A DNA stretch of 64,000 nucleotides from Sulfitobacter sp. OXR-159. Lineage in GTDB: Bacteria > Pseudomonadota > Alphaproteobacteria > Rhodobacterales > Rhodobacteraceae. Numbering within the stretch: the first letter of the stretch is position 1; every line of letters starts with the position of its first letter. The position numbers were made by a program, and so were the translations under genes. Below the pieces are notes generated by a model that saw nothing but the letters and a program-made list of their open reading frames with translations, made no database searches and had not been told where the DNA came from. Shown here one piece after another: positions 1 through 6,467 of this stretch. The stretch lies in NCBI RefSeq assembly GCF_034377145.1, contig NZ_CP139707.1:2492501-2556500 (forward strand), in the 5' to 3' direction.

Positions 1-2
1 CA

Positions 3-242
3 AATGAGGATCGACGTCAGGAGCGTAAAGAGGTCTTGCAGGCTTGGGCGGAGTTTGGTTCGCGACAGGGTTCTAGTGACCAGCGAACGGCCAAGCGCGG
101 CGATCGCCCAAGTCAATATCAATACAAGGGTGGCGACGGCAATCTGCGGCAAAAGCGCAATAGTATCCCGCGCCATCTCCATGATCTGGCGCCACATAAT
201 CCTGACTGGCTCCACCCTGCCCCTCCTCTTGCTTTTCGATAG
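3..242 (+). CDS. C-terminal end of an unidentified hydrophilic protein (partial)
   Basis: An open frame enters from the left edge and stops with TAG at 240-242. The roughly 79 residues are rich in Arg, Gln, Lys and Asp, with no membrane segment, and resemble the tail of a charged protein. I do not recognise the family. The frame could be real because nothing better occupies the stretch, but two other open frames overlap it, so the call is weak. It lies outside the integrated element, in the host flank. Confidence 0.3.
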   Translation, partial: NEDRRQERKEVLQAWAEFGSRQGSSDQRTAKRGDRPSQYQYKGGDGNLRQKRNSIPRHLHDLAPHNPDWLHPAPPLAFR

Positions 243-382
243 AGTGCCGCAAAACCCTTGCTGCGGCGAGTGTTAATTGCCCGCGCCTGCCACACCATCC
301 CTGGCCGCTTGACCAATGAGGGCTAGCTTAGACCAGCCACTAACCCACCTAGAAAGGAGCCCGGCGGCCCCGGCGTGACACT

Positions 383-541
383 ATGGACATCATTCGCATT
401 ATTATCGCTATTCTATTGCCCCCTCTGGGGGTGTTCTTGCAGGAAGGTCTAGGAAAGCACTTCTGGATTAATATCATCCTAACCCTACTGGGCTACATTC
501 CAGGGATCGTCCATGCGATCTACATCATTATTAAGAGGTGA
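383..541 (+). CDS. Pmp3/YqaE (UPF0057) family small membrane protein
   Basis: This 52-residue protein begins MDIIRIIIAILLPPLGVFLQ, the hallmark of the Pmp3/YqaE family: a first membrane helix with the PPLGVFLQ signature, a short loop, then a second helix (IILTLLGYIPGIVHAIYIII). Family members sit in the cytoplasmic membrane and are linked to salt and membrane-potential stress. The length is normal for the family. The start is fixed by the conserved MD-I-I-R beginning, although no good ribosome site lies just upstream (an AAGGAG is about 24 bases away). It converges on the CsbD-like gene, also a stress gene, with a shared hairpin between them. Confidence 0.9.
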   Translation: MDIIRIIIAILLPPLGVFLQEGLGKHFWINIILTLLGYIPGIVHAIYIIIKR

Positions 542-568
542 GTACGCCTAGCATTGTAGCTCAGACAG

Positions 569-602
569 AAAAGCGCGCCTCCGGTCAGAGGCGCGCTTTT
601 GT
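569..602. terminator. Bidirectional hairpin terminator
   Basis: A perfect 13-bp stem, AAAAGCGCGCCTC (569-581) with GAGGCGCGCTTTT (588-600), encloses a 6-base loop. The A run on one side and T run on the other suit termination in both directions, between the converging Pmp3-type and CsbD-like genes. Confidence 0.8.
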
Positions 603-604
603 GA

Positions 605-778
605 TTAGTCTGATAGCTTATCTTTGGCGTCGCCGACGCCCTTTTGCACCTTGCCTTCAGCCTGATCGGCCTGACCTTCGTGCTTGAGGTCGTCGTTGCC
701 TGTGGCATCGCCAGCTTCTTCTTTCAGCTTGCCGCCGATGTCTTTCGCCTTGCCTTTAGCTTGGTCGTCATTCGCCAT
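605..778 (-). CDS. CsbD-like stress protein
   Basis: This 57-residue, highly charged protein reads MANDDQAKGKAKDIGGKLKE, followed by repeats of the KG/EGK/AD type typical of the CsbD family (small hydrophilic proteins induced by general stress; molecular role unknown). Start ATG at 778 is preceded by GAGGAGA at good spacing. No Cys, no signal peptide and no membrane segment is visible. It is host flank, just outside the left repeat of the integrated element. Confidence 0.9.
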   Translation of the reverse strand: MANDDQAKGKAKDIGGKLKEEAGDATGNDDLKHEGQADQAEGKVQKGVGDAKDKLSD

Positions 779-896
779 GGTTGCTCTCCTCTATATGAGT
801 AGAGGGACAACGTCAGAAAGCTGGCGGAGGTTCCGGGCCGGGTGCGGAAGTCGCGCGCGCGGCAGGGGCGGAGGGTACGATTTGTTTTGTTCGGTA

Positions 897-947
897 AAAA
901 TGGTGCCCGGGGGCGGAATCGAACCACCGACACGAGGATTTTCAATC
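897..947. repeat. Left attachment site: duplicated 3' end of tRNA-Phe
   Basis: These 51 bases are identical to 7693-7743, covering the CCA end, acceptor 3' strand, T arm, variable loop and anticodon 3' stem of tRNA-Phe on the minus strand. Identity stops at 947: the left copy continues ATTCTG where the real tRNA continues CACTGC. The left copy is therefore a truncated tRNA fragment marking the element boundary. Confidence 0.92.
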
Positions 948-988
948 ATTCTGCATCCAGAACAGGCGGATATTGACTGGCACGACAT

Positions 989-1082
989 GAGACTGGGTGA
1001 GACAAGCTAACCCCATAAAATCACTGGGATTTCATTAGCCAACCTGCGACATTCTGACGCATCCTTTGTCTCACATCGTCTC
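989..1082. repeat. Imperfect inverted repeat near the left end of the element
   Basis: GAGACTGGGTGAGACAA (989-1005) and TTGTCTCACATCGTCTC (1066-1082) are reverse complements except at three central positions. They flank about 60 bases between the attachment repeat and the integrase gene. A role in integrase or excisionase binding, or in control of the int promoter, is possible but not shown. Confidence 0.55.
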
Positions 1083-1110
1083 AGCCGATTTCAGGCAATC
1101 TAAGCTACTT

Positions 1111-1128
1111 TGCAGTCCCGTGCAGTCC
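1111..1128. repeat. Putative integrase arm sites, left pair
   Basis: TGCAGTCC occurs at 1111-1118 and 1121-1128, spaced exactly 10 bp. The same octamer, in the same orientation, occurs twice near the other end of the element (7612-7619 and 7623-7630). Paired short repeats at both ends of an integrating element are typical of arm-type binding sites for tyrosine recombinases. Confidence 0.6.
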
Positions 1129-1186
1129 CGCTTTGGGCAAAAGGACAGTGGCCAATCTGCACCTCGCAAACAACGCGAGGAACCAC

Positions 1187-2575
1187 ATGAAAAGCACTCA
1201 ACCCCTTACCGACAGGCTTATCCAGAACATCAAGGCCGACACGGGCCGCATCCAGATCACCGATGCCAGAACACAGGGGCTAAAGTTGCGCGTTTCGCGC
1301 ACCGGCCACAAGTCGTTTGCAGTCATGATGCGCAACAAGGCCGGCAAATACACTACTATCACCATCGGCACCTATCCCGACCTTTCGTTGAAGGAGGCGC
1401 GTGAAGTCGCATGCCAAATCCGGGTGGATATGAAGACCAAGGGATTGGAAAAGCCCCGCACATCCGCCAATTCCAAGGTTGGAAAGATCACCCTCCGAGA
1501 ACTGCTGGACGAGGTGCAGCCGGTCTTCGCGCACGCCAAGAAGGGTTGGCGCCCAAGGGGAGGCCCAGGTTCGTCCGCCTACACTCGAAATACCATTGAG
1601 CGGGTTTTTGGACCACTCCTCGACAAACCAGTCGAAAGACTAACGCCGGAGGACTTTGGTCGAGCTGCCAATGGCTATCAACCAGTTCGTCCATTGAAGG
1701 GAAAGGATACGGCGAATGGCCAAGTTTCCCGGGCGTTATCCTACTTATCGCCGGTGCTGGACTGGGCAGCGCATCGCGGCCGCAAGTTTGACAAGATCGG
1801 AGCGGGTCGCGCTACTCGTCTCGATGTCGCTGAGTTGCGCCGCGTCCATGACCCCGCAACCAACGACCCTACGATTAAGGGCAAGCGGCAACGCGTTCTC
1901 AGCGTCGAGGAGATCGCTGCCATCTTCCCACTTCTACAATACCCTGCCCCACAGAAGATCCGACGCCGGAACATCCTTCCGAAGAATGATTTCGGACCTG
2001 CGGCGATGCGTTTTCTCCTGCTGACCTTGGCTCGCCGTGAGGAGGTAGCCAACGCCCGCTGGAGCGACATCGACTTCACGAATGGGGTATGGGTCAAGCA
2101 TGATGTAAAGGACACGACCGGTAAGGGGCGAAGCCAACGCTTGCCTCTCTCCAACGCGGCCTTGGACTTCCTCCGGTATCTACCCGGTTATCTGAAGCGT
2201 GATGGAAATGCGCTGGTGTTTCCAAACCGCGATGGCGGAAAGCTCGACAACTGGAATCGGATTGCCGAGCAAATTCAGAAGGGTAGCAATACAAGGGACT
2301 GGACGCGGCACGACCTCCGTCGCACCGGTGCGACCCTTCTCGAAGAGCTACAAGTGCCGGTCCAAACCATTGAAGCCATTCTCGATCACAGCAACCGCTT
2401 CGCAAACGCGGGCGTTAGCGGATCGGCGGGGCACTACATGGTTGCGACACGGATTCTGAACAAGGTGGAAGACCCCAAGCTCGTAGCCCTGAACAAGCTC
2501 AGCGCAGCCTTGGACCATATCGTCGCCGACGCGAAATCTGGAGGGGACACCGGACGGACGGACGCCCCCCATTAG
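1187..2575 (+). CDS. int: Tyrosine recombinase (P4-type integrase)
   Basis: This 462-residue integrase should catalyse site-specific insertion and excision at the tRNA-Phe 3' end. The N-terminus has the P4-type arm-binding domain (TDARTQGLKLRVSRTGHKSF and the YPDLSLKEAR motif, residues 25-72). The catalytic domain shows R283 (LARREE), a beta-strand Lys (K308), H375-x-x-R378 (RHDLRRTGA), H401 (ILDHSN) and nucleophile Y417 (GHYMVATR). Start ATG 1187 is chosen because GCGAGGA lies 6-7 bases upstream; a TTG at 1133 would add 18 residues. The gene sits beside the left attachment repeat, not beside the intact tRNA. A long hairpin overlaps its stop codon. Confidence 0.95.
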   Translation: MKSTQPLTDRLIQNIKADTGRIQITDARTQGLKLRVSRTGHKSFAVMMRNKAGKYTTITIGTYPDLSLKEAREVACQIRVDMKTKGLEKPRTSANSKVGKITLRELLDEVQPVFAHAKKGWRPRGGPGSSAYTRNTIERVFGPLLDKPVERLTPEDFGRAANGYQPVRPLKGKDTANGQVSRALSYLSPVLDWAAHRGRKFDKIGAGRATRLDVAELRRVHDPATNDPTIKGKRQRVLSVEEIAAIFPLLQYPAPQKIRRRNILPKNDFGPAAMRFLLLTLARREEVANARWSDIDFTNGVWVKHDVKDTTGKGRSQRLPLSNAALDFLRYLPGYLKRDGNALVFPNRDGGKLDNWNRIAEQIQKGSNTRDWTRHDLRRTGATLLEELQVPVQTIEAILDHSNRFANAGVSGSAGHYMVATRILNKVEDPKLVALNKLSAALDHIVADAKSGGDTGRTDAPH

Positions 2576-2596
2576 GGGGAGCGTCCGTCCGTCCGG
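2550..2596 (+). terminator. Long GC-rich hairpin overlapping the int stop codon
   Basis: CCGGACGGACGGACGC (2550-2565) pairs perfectly with GCGTCCGTCCGTCCGG (2581-2596), extended inward by five C-G pairs around a 4-base loop with one bulged A. The int stop TAG (2573-2575) lies at the tip. There is no immediate T run, so termination may be inefficient. The arms are made of GGAC tetramer repeats. Confidence 0.6.
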
Positions 2597-2695
2597 AAGA
2601 AATGTTCGATTTTCGTTTTTCGTCCGGACCAAACGGAACCATGTCCCGCTCGGCGCCGAAAACGGGCCATCAACACTTTAAGACACAGGTATAAT

Positions 2696-3829
2696 ATGAA
2701 AAAAATCAACGATCTCCAAGCAACTGAAGTCAATCAACGCCCTCGGATCCTTGGACAGGAACCAGTTTCCGCTAACGCACATCAACCCAACCCCGATCCC
2801 GACTACATTGTGCAGCGATTTCTGTTCCCAGGCGAGGTCAGCATGTTCGCGGGACCGTCGAACCTGGGAAAGTCGGCAATCGTAGCCAGCATTGCAGCAC
2901 ATGTCGCCATGGGACGCGACTTCTGTGGCATGCGCGTTTCCCGCGCCGCCATCCTCTATGTCGCCGCAGAGGCAGCAAAGGGCGTGTTAAAACGGGCATT
3001 CCCCTTTTTGCGCCAGAAATCCGGCAGGGCCGCCGCGTTCGGGGTGCTGGATATGCCGGTGGATCTGTCAGACCCCGAACTCGTCAGGCGCTTCGCGGCA
3101 GATGCGAAAGCATTCCGGGACTACCACGGATGCGATGATCTCGTCGTGGTCTTCGACACCCTAAACCTCTGCATGGGTGATGGCGATGAAAACTCGTCTC
3201 GGGATACCGGGCGCGTCCTTGCAAATGCGAACTACCTTGCGAAGACAACAAACGCCCATGTTCTGATCGTCCATCATATGGGGGCATCCGAAACATCAAG
3301 GCCGCGCGGCTCGACAACCCTTACCGCGAATGTCGATACGGGATTCACGCTGCACAAAGCGGACGAATCCCATCCCGATGGAACGGTCTTCATTCGGGTC
3401 AATAAGCAACGCGAAGACGAAAAGCCCGCGCCCCTGGCTTTCAAGATCAAGGGCTTCGAAATCGGCTACAACCGGCACGGCGAGAAGACCACTGTGCCGT
3501 GGGCGGTTCCCTTCAAGCCCGACAGTTCGCTGATCGAGAGCCAAACCATCAAGTCAGCTAACAAACCTGAACCGACGCTGGCCAGTCGGCGCGCTAAAGA
3601 CTTGCTGCGGGTCCTCACCCATCTACACCAACAAGACGGCGGCGAATGGCACAAACGAAAGGAAGTTGGTCAAATGTCCGGCGAACCCTTTAACCAAATT
3701 CGCCAAAACTCCGACACCATGCGAAAACAGGTGAATGCGGCGTTGAACGCGCTACTTTCCGAGGGCAAGATTGAAAAAGCTGGCGATAGCGTCAGGCTTT
3801 GCGCAGCGGGGGACAGAGCGACGGTCTGA
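2696..3829 (+). CDS. RepA-like AAA (AAA_25) ATPase, probable replicative helicase
   Basis: This 377-residue RecA-fold ATPase has Walker A GPSNLGKSA (residues about 53-61), a Walker B strand LVVVFDTL (about 149-156) and a sensor-like LIVHHMG. This layout matches RSF1010 RepA-type hexameric helicases and AAA_25 proteins of integrated elements. The C-terminus (from about residue 297) looks like a winged-helix segment (RRAKDLLRVLTHLH to GKIEKAG). An ATPase of this class beside a relaxase suggests that the element can replicate or be processed after excision. Start ATG 2696 follows a modest AGG. No primase or initiator (RepC) gene is visible, so autonomous replication is unproven. Confidence 0.8.
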   Translation: MKKINDLQATEVNQRPRILGQEPVSANAHQPNPDPDYIVQRFLFPGEVSMFAGPSNLGKSAIVASIAAHVAMGRDFCGMRVSRAAILYVAAEAAKGVLKRAFPFLRQKSGRAAAFGVLDMPVDLSDPELVRRFAADAKAFRDYHGCDDLVVVFDTLNLCMGDGDENSSRDTGRVLANANYLAKTTNAHVLIVHHMGASETSRPRGSTTLTANVDTGFTLHKADESHPDGTVFIRVNKQREDEKPAPLAFKIKGFEIGYNRHGEKTTVPWAVPFKPDSSLIESQTIKSANKPEPTLASRRAKDLLRVLTHLHQQDGGEWHKRKEVGQMSGEPFNQIRQNSDTMRKQVNAALNALLSEGKIEKAGDSVRLCAAGDRATV

Positions 3830-3837
3830 CCCGCCAT

Positions 3838-4113
3838 CTACCGCGCCCGGTGGCGAACCCGATGATCAACGACATTGCCCTCGCCAAACGCCCCCATGTC
3901 AGGGGGCGTTTCCTTTTGGCACTCAGCTACACGCTCCACGAACATATCAACGATCTCATTGCCGATAGCATTGGCCGCTTCCGCAGACAGGCTCCGAAGC
4001 CCCACATCGAGCATGCGGTGTTTGCGGCAGTAGTTCGAGATCATCATCAGAATCTGTCCGTTCTGCTTTCGCTTGTCGGCCAAGATATCAGAGTTTTCGG
4101 CTTTCATTGACAT
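3838..4113 (-). CDS. Small protein divergent from the relaxase, mobC-like by position
   Basis: This 91-residue protein starts MSMKAENSDILADKRKQNGQ, continues through a predicted helical middle (ILMMISNYCRKHRMLDVGLR) and has a basic tail. An AGGGA lies just upstream; ATG 4107 is an alternative start. I do not recognise the family by sequence. Its location is telling: it is divergent from the relaxase gene with the oriT-like site between them, and its size is near that of RSF1010 MobC (an accessory protein that helps open oriT). Assignment as MobC is by position only. Its 3' end lies 8 bases from the end of the convergent ATPase gene. Confidence 0.55.
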   Translation of the reverse strand: MSMKAENSDILADKRKQNGQILMMISNYCRKHRMLDVGLRSLSAEAANAIGNEIVDMFVERVAECQKETPPDMGAFGEGNVVDHRVRHRAR

Positions 4114-4142
4114 ATCCCTATTTCCAGTCCGGGAAGGAGATA

Positions 4143-4180
4143 GGGAAGGCGCACAACGGATAAAAACATGGTTTTTATCC
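4143..4180 (-). other. oriT: Putative RSF1010/MobQ-type origin of transfer (oriT)
   Basis: On the minus strand, a perfect 10-bp inverted repeat GGATAAAAAC-CAT-GTTTTTATCC (4158-4180) is followed at once by GTTGTGCGCCTTCCCT. From memory, RSF1010 oriT has the same build: an inverted repeat with a 3-base loop, then a nick region containing GTGCGCC followed by CTCCC. By analogy the nick would fall near 4147/4148 on the minus strand. The site lies between the divergent mobC-like gene and the relaxase gene, as in RSF1010. Confidence 0.75.
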
Positions 4181-4200
4181 CCGCCACCCTCAGGAAAGAG

Positions 4201-5382
4201 ATGGCACTGTTTTCGTTTCGGCATTCAGTCAAGACATTCTCGGAGAAACGCACTGACGATTCACGAGCGGCGGTGTTGGGCCAAACCGCCGCTCATTTGC
4301 GATACATCACCCGCCCGCAAGCCGCCCGTGTAGTAATGCAGGAACGGCTTCCGGGCCGATCACGGGTAGAGGCTGCTCACAAAGCAGAGAACGAGGCTCA
4401 GAGACGCAAAGGGCGCGTCTGCGAGCGGTTCATGATCGCGCTACCAGTAGAGGCGTCGGCTTATCAGCGGGAAGCCCTGGTGCGGTCCCTGGCAGAGCAA
4501 TTTAGCAAGGGGGTCGCGGGATATGTCGCGGCGATCCATGATCAGCAGGGCAACGACATCAATAACCCACATGCCCATTTGGTGTTCTTCGATGTCCAGC
4601 AGAAGACAGGCGGGCGAGGCCGACCGAAAAGCACGCTGGGCATGGCCAGGAAAAACGCCATCGAGAGCGCTGCAAGTCTATGGGCAGAGCTGCATAACCG
4701 GATGATGCGCAACTGGGGGTTCGGAAGCAGCTCGGAAATCAGCCACTTGTCCTACTCGGATCGAGGGATCGACAAGGTTCCTACGATCCATGAGGGCGCA
4801 TCTGCCCGCGCAACGGCTGGGTCCCAAAAGGCCCGAAAGAATGAATGGCGGCACATCGACCAAGGCCACACTCGAGCCGAAGCGAATGCTGTAATCCGCG
4901 AAATCAATGCATTGAAGGAGGCACAGCATGATGCAGGACCCCTACGACTGGGAAAAGGCGATGGAGACAACACGCCGGAGCGCAGCAGCAGCTTCGCAAA
5001 ACAGCGAGCATGCGGTCGCGGGAATGGCCAAGCTATTGCGCGAGATCGACCGCCATTCAATCAAGCTCGCCAGCTTGACCAGAGCAGTCGAGAAGCTGGA
5101 CGAGGCCCGGCCCCCGCAAGAACAGCATCGACAGGTCCCCGTTCCCTCCCAGCGCTCATGCCAACTGCGCGTTCTGGGTTCGCTCAGCATCTTCGCTATA
5201 GGAGTCGCATTCGGCGGCTATTTCATGAGTTGATCATGTTGCGGGATACTTTGCGTGCGCGATTACTTCCTGTCGGTGCAGTGCGGCGATTGACGCCGAT
5301 CAATGGTGTCCAAACGCTGCCGGAAGAACAACGCCCCCGGTCGGGCAGGCCCCACCTAAGGGGGGGCGAGCTGGATATATGA
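4201..5382 (+). CDS. mobA: MobA/MobL-family (MobQ) relaxase
   Basis: This DNA-nicking transesterase starts conjugative mobilization at oriT. The relaxase domain spans residues 1 to about 230: candidate catalytic Tyr35 (AHLRYITR), a conserved FMIALPVE strand (about 77-84), and the metal-binding His set H113 (AIHDQQ) with H124 and H126 in NPHAHLVF. A YSDRGIDKVPTIHEG block follows, as in RSF1010 MobA. ATG 4201 is preferred over ATG 4168 because AGGAAAGAG precedes it and the MALFSFRHS start fits the family. From residue 243 on, the frame overlaps a second gene in the +1 frame; this C-terminal part has low-complexity composition. No primase domain is visible, unlike full-length RSF1010 MobA. Confidence 0.88.
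   Translation: MALFSFRHSVKTFSEKRTDDSRAAVLGQTAAHLRYITRPQAARVVMQERLPGRSRVEAAHKAENEAQRRKGRVCERFMIALPVEASAYQREALVRSLAEQFSKGVAGYVAAIHDQQGNDINNPHAHLVFFDVQQKTGGRGRPKSTLGMARKNAIESAASLWAELHNRMMRNWGFGSSSEISHLSYSDRGIDKVPTIHEGASARATAGSQKARKNEWRHIDQGHTRAEANAVIREINALKEAQHDAGPLRLGKGDGDNTPERSSSFAKQRACGRGNGQAIARDRPPFNQARQLDQSSREAGRGPAPARTASTGPRSLPALMPTARSGFAQHLRYRSRIRRLFHELIMLRDTLRARLLPVGAVRRLTPINGVQTLPEEQRPRSGRPHLRGGELDI
4928..5233 (+). CDS. Small membrane protein nested in the relaxase gene (MobB-like)
   Basis: This 101-residue product lies wholly within the 3' part of the relaxase frame, shifted by +1. ATG 4928 is preceded by GAAGGAGG at 6-base spacing, the strongest ribosome site in the element. The N-terminal 75 residues are charged and helical (EHAVAGMAKLLREIDRHSIK). 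The C-terminus is one membrane helix (LRVLGSLSIFAIGVAFGGYF). In RSF1010, mobB is likewise nested in mobA and its product reaches the membrane through a hydrophobic segment and stimulates mobilization. Homology by sequence is not claimed; the parallel is in position and topology. Confidence 0.72.
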   Translation: MMQDPYDWEKAMETTRRSAAAASQNSEHAVAGMAKLLREIDRHSIKLASLTRAVEKLDEARPPQEQHRQVPVPSQRSCQLRVLGSLSIFAIGVAFGGYFMS

Positions 5383-5410
5383 TGGAGGCTTTTTACAAAT
5401 TTAAGCAGGG

Positions 5411-5620
5411 CTACGCGGCCAACGCGCGCTTTCCGTTCATGACATTGGTGAGGTCCGACAACTTCCAACGCGATGATCCGCGCAGCTTGATCGGCTTCGG
5501 GAAATCACCTCGCTGGATATCTCGGTAGATGCTGGCACGAGAGCGGCAAAGTGTCTCGCATACAGTCTTGATGTCGATCAACCTGTCTTCGATAGGTGCG
5601 GTATAGTGATGGGCTTTCAT
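5411..5620 (-). CDS. AlpA-type helix-turn-helix regulator / excisionase
   Basis: This 69-residue protein contains the AlpA/MerR-like winged HTH: LIDIKTVCETLCRSRASIYR, then DIQRGDFPKPIKLRGSSRWK. Such proteins act on integrating elements as excisionases or as activators of the integrase. ATG 5620 is preceded by AGGAACCCC. The gene sits alone on the minus strand, converging with the relaxase gene (28-base gap), and separates the transfer genes from the cargo. The missing prophage genes around it point to a role in excision. Confidence 0.85.
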   Translation of the reverse strand: MKAHHYTAPIEDRLIDIKTVCETLCRSRASIYRDIQRGDFPKPIKLRGSSRWKLSDLTNVMNGKRALAA

Positions 5621-5801
5621 TGGGGTTCCTGTGGTTGCTACACAGTGTAAAGCGACCTACTTGGCTAAAATCCGAAGGGTGAGACAGAAATTATCTTGCA
5701 GCGCTCCAGATGTGTTGCCCCTTTGCAACGATCAGCACGGTGGATAGTTAGCGGCTGGCCAAGTGCTTTATCAAGACGATCGACACTAAAAGAGACTGCA
5801 T

Positions 5802-6467
5802 CTATTGAACTGCGAGTTGCGATGACAATTCGATCTCCTCGATCCAAGACTTCCACAGGAAATGACTGCTGCCCGGATCGACCCAATACATCATATCAGA
5901 TGGATGCTGCATTCTTGTGTCCAGATATCGAACCCGCGCCTTCTTGATTTCCTGAATAGTTGATTTTCCAATGTGAGCTGACGCATTTCGGCACAACTGC
6001 AAATCCTCAATGCGCAAACACGCCGACAATGCAGTCAAGACCTGCGGAGCGTTTCCGCAACCCAAGCCAGAGACCACGCTATTCAGCTTCCCAAGGTCTC
6101 CCCAAGTATGTTCTTGATGGCTGCCAAGCAATGGCCGGATGGTCCTCACAACATTGCCATTAGCCAATTGCCTGGCAATAAAAGCGATCTCCATCTCGCT
6201 GTGAACCGTGTATGGTGAAGCTATCACCGCCCCCCTTGCTGTAGTAGCACCCTGAGCAGAACAAATCAGGAGTTCCCGGCAGAAAGCGCACCAGGCCTGC
6301 CAGAGCGCAGAAACATACCCCTCTTGCAGGGCGAAACGATCAAGTCTCCGGGTGTGAGATCGTTTGACCACATGGCGATCAAACCCACTATCGAGTGTGC
6401 TAATGCGGCAATTTAGCTTCTGCTGTATGAGTTCAAGCGAGATGGGCATCCACCGTGTCCGGAACAT
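5802..6467 (-). CDS. HEPN-motif protein, putative RNase partner of the DUF262 protein
   Basis: This 221-residue protein is of unrecognised family. Residues 160-165 read R-N-A-S-A-H, a match to the Rx4-6H catalytic motif of HEPN ribonucleases, with the usual polar residue after Arg, in a helical C-terminal half (LRIEDLQLCRNASAHIGKST). The N-terminal half has an aromatic helix (ALQEGYVSALWQAWCAFCRE). ATG 6467 overlaps the upstream DUF262 gene by 35 bases and ATG 6449 by 17, so translation is probably coupled. HEPN toxins act in toxin-antitoxin, abortive-infection and CRISPR systems; the activity here is inferred from one motif. Codon use is AT-richer than that of host genes. Confidence 0.7.
   Translation of the reverse strand: MFRTRWMPISLELIQQKLNCRISTLDSGFDRHVVKRSHTRRLDRFALQEGYVSALWQAWCAFCRELLICSAQGATTARGAVIASPYTVHSEMEIAFIARQLANGNVVRTIRPLLGSHQEHTWGDLGKLNSVVSGLGCGNAPQVLTALSACLRIEDLQLCRNASAHIGKSTIQEIKKARVRYLDTRMQHPSDMMYWVDPGSSHFLWKSWIEEIELSSQLAVQ

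Noticed and set aside
899..960. A second tRNA gene at the left end of the element
   Set aside because: Only the 3' 47 bases of tRNA-Phe are present; the sequence diverges in the anticodon stem and the 5' half is missing, so it is an attachment-site remnant.
5665..5886. A 73-codon minus-strand frame past the end of the HEPN-motif gene
   Set aside because: It overlaps the end of that gene in another frame, has no ribosome site and no recognisable domain. I considered a frameshifted extension of the HEPN protein but saw no support.
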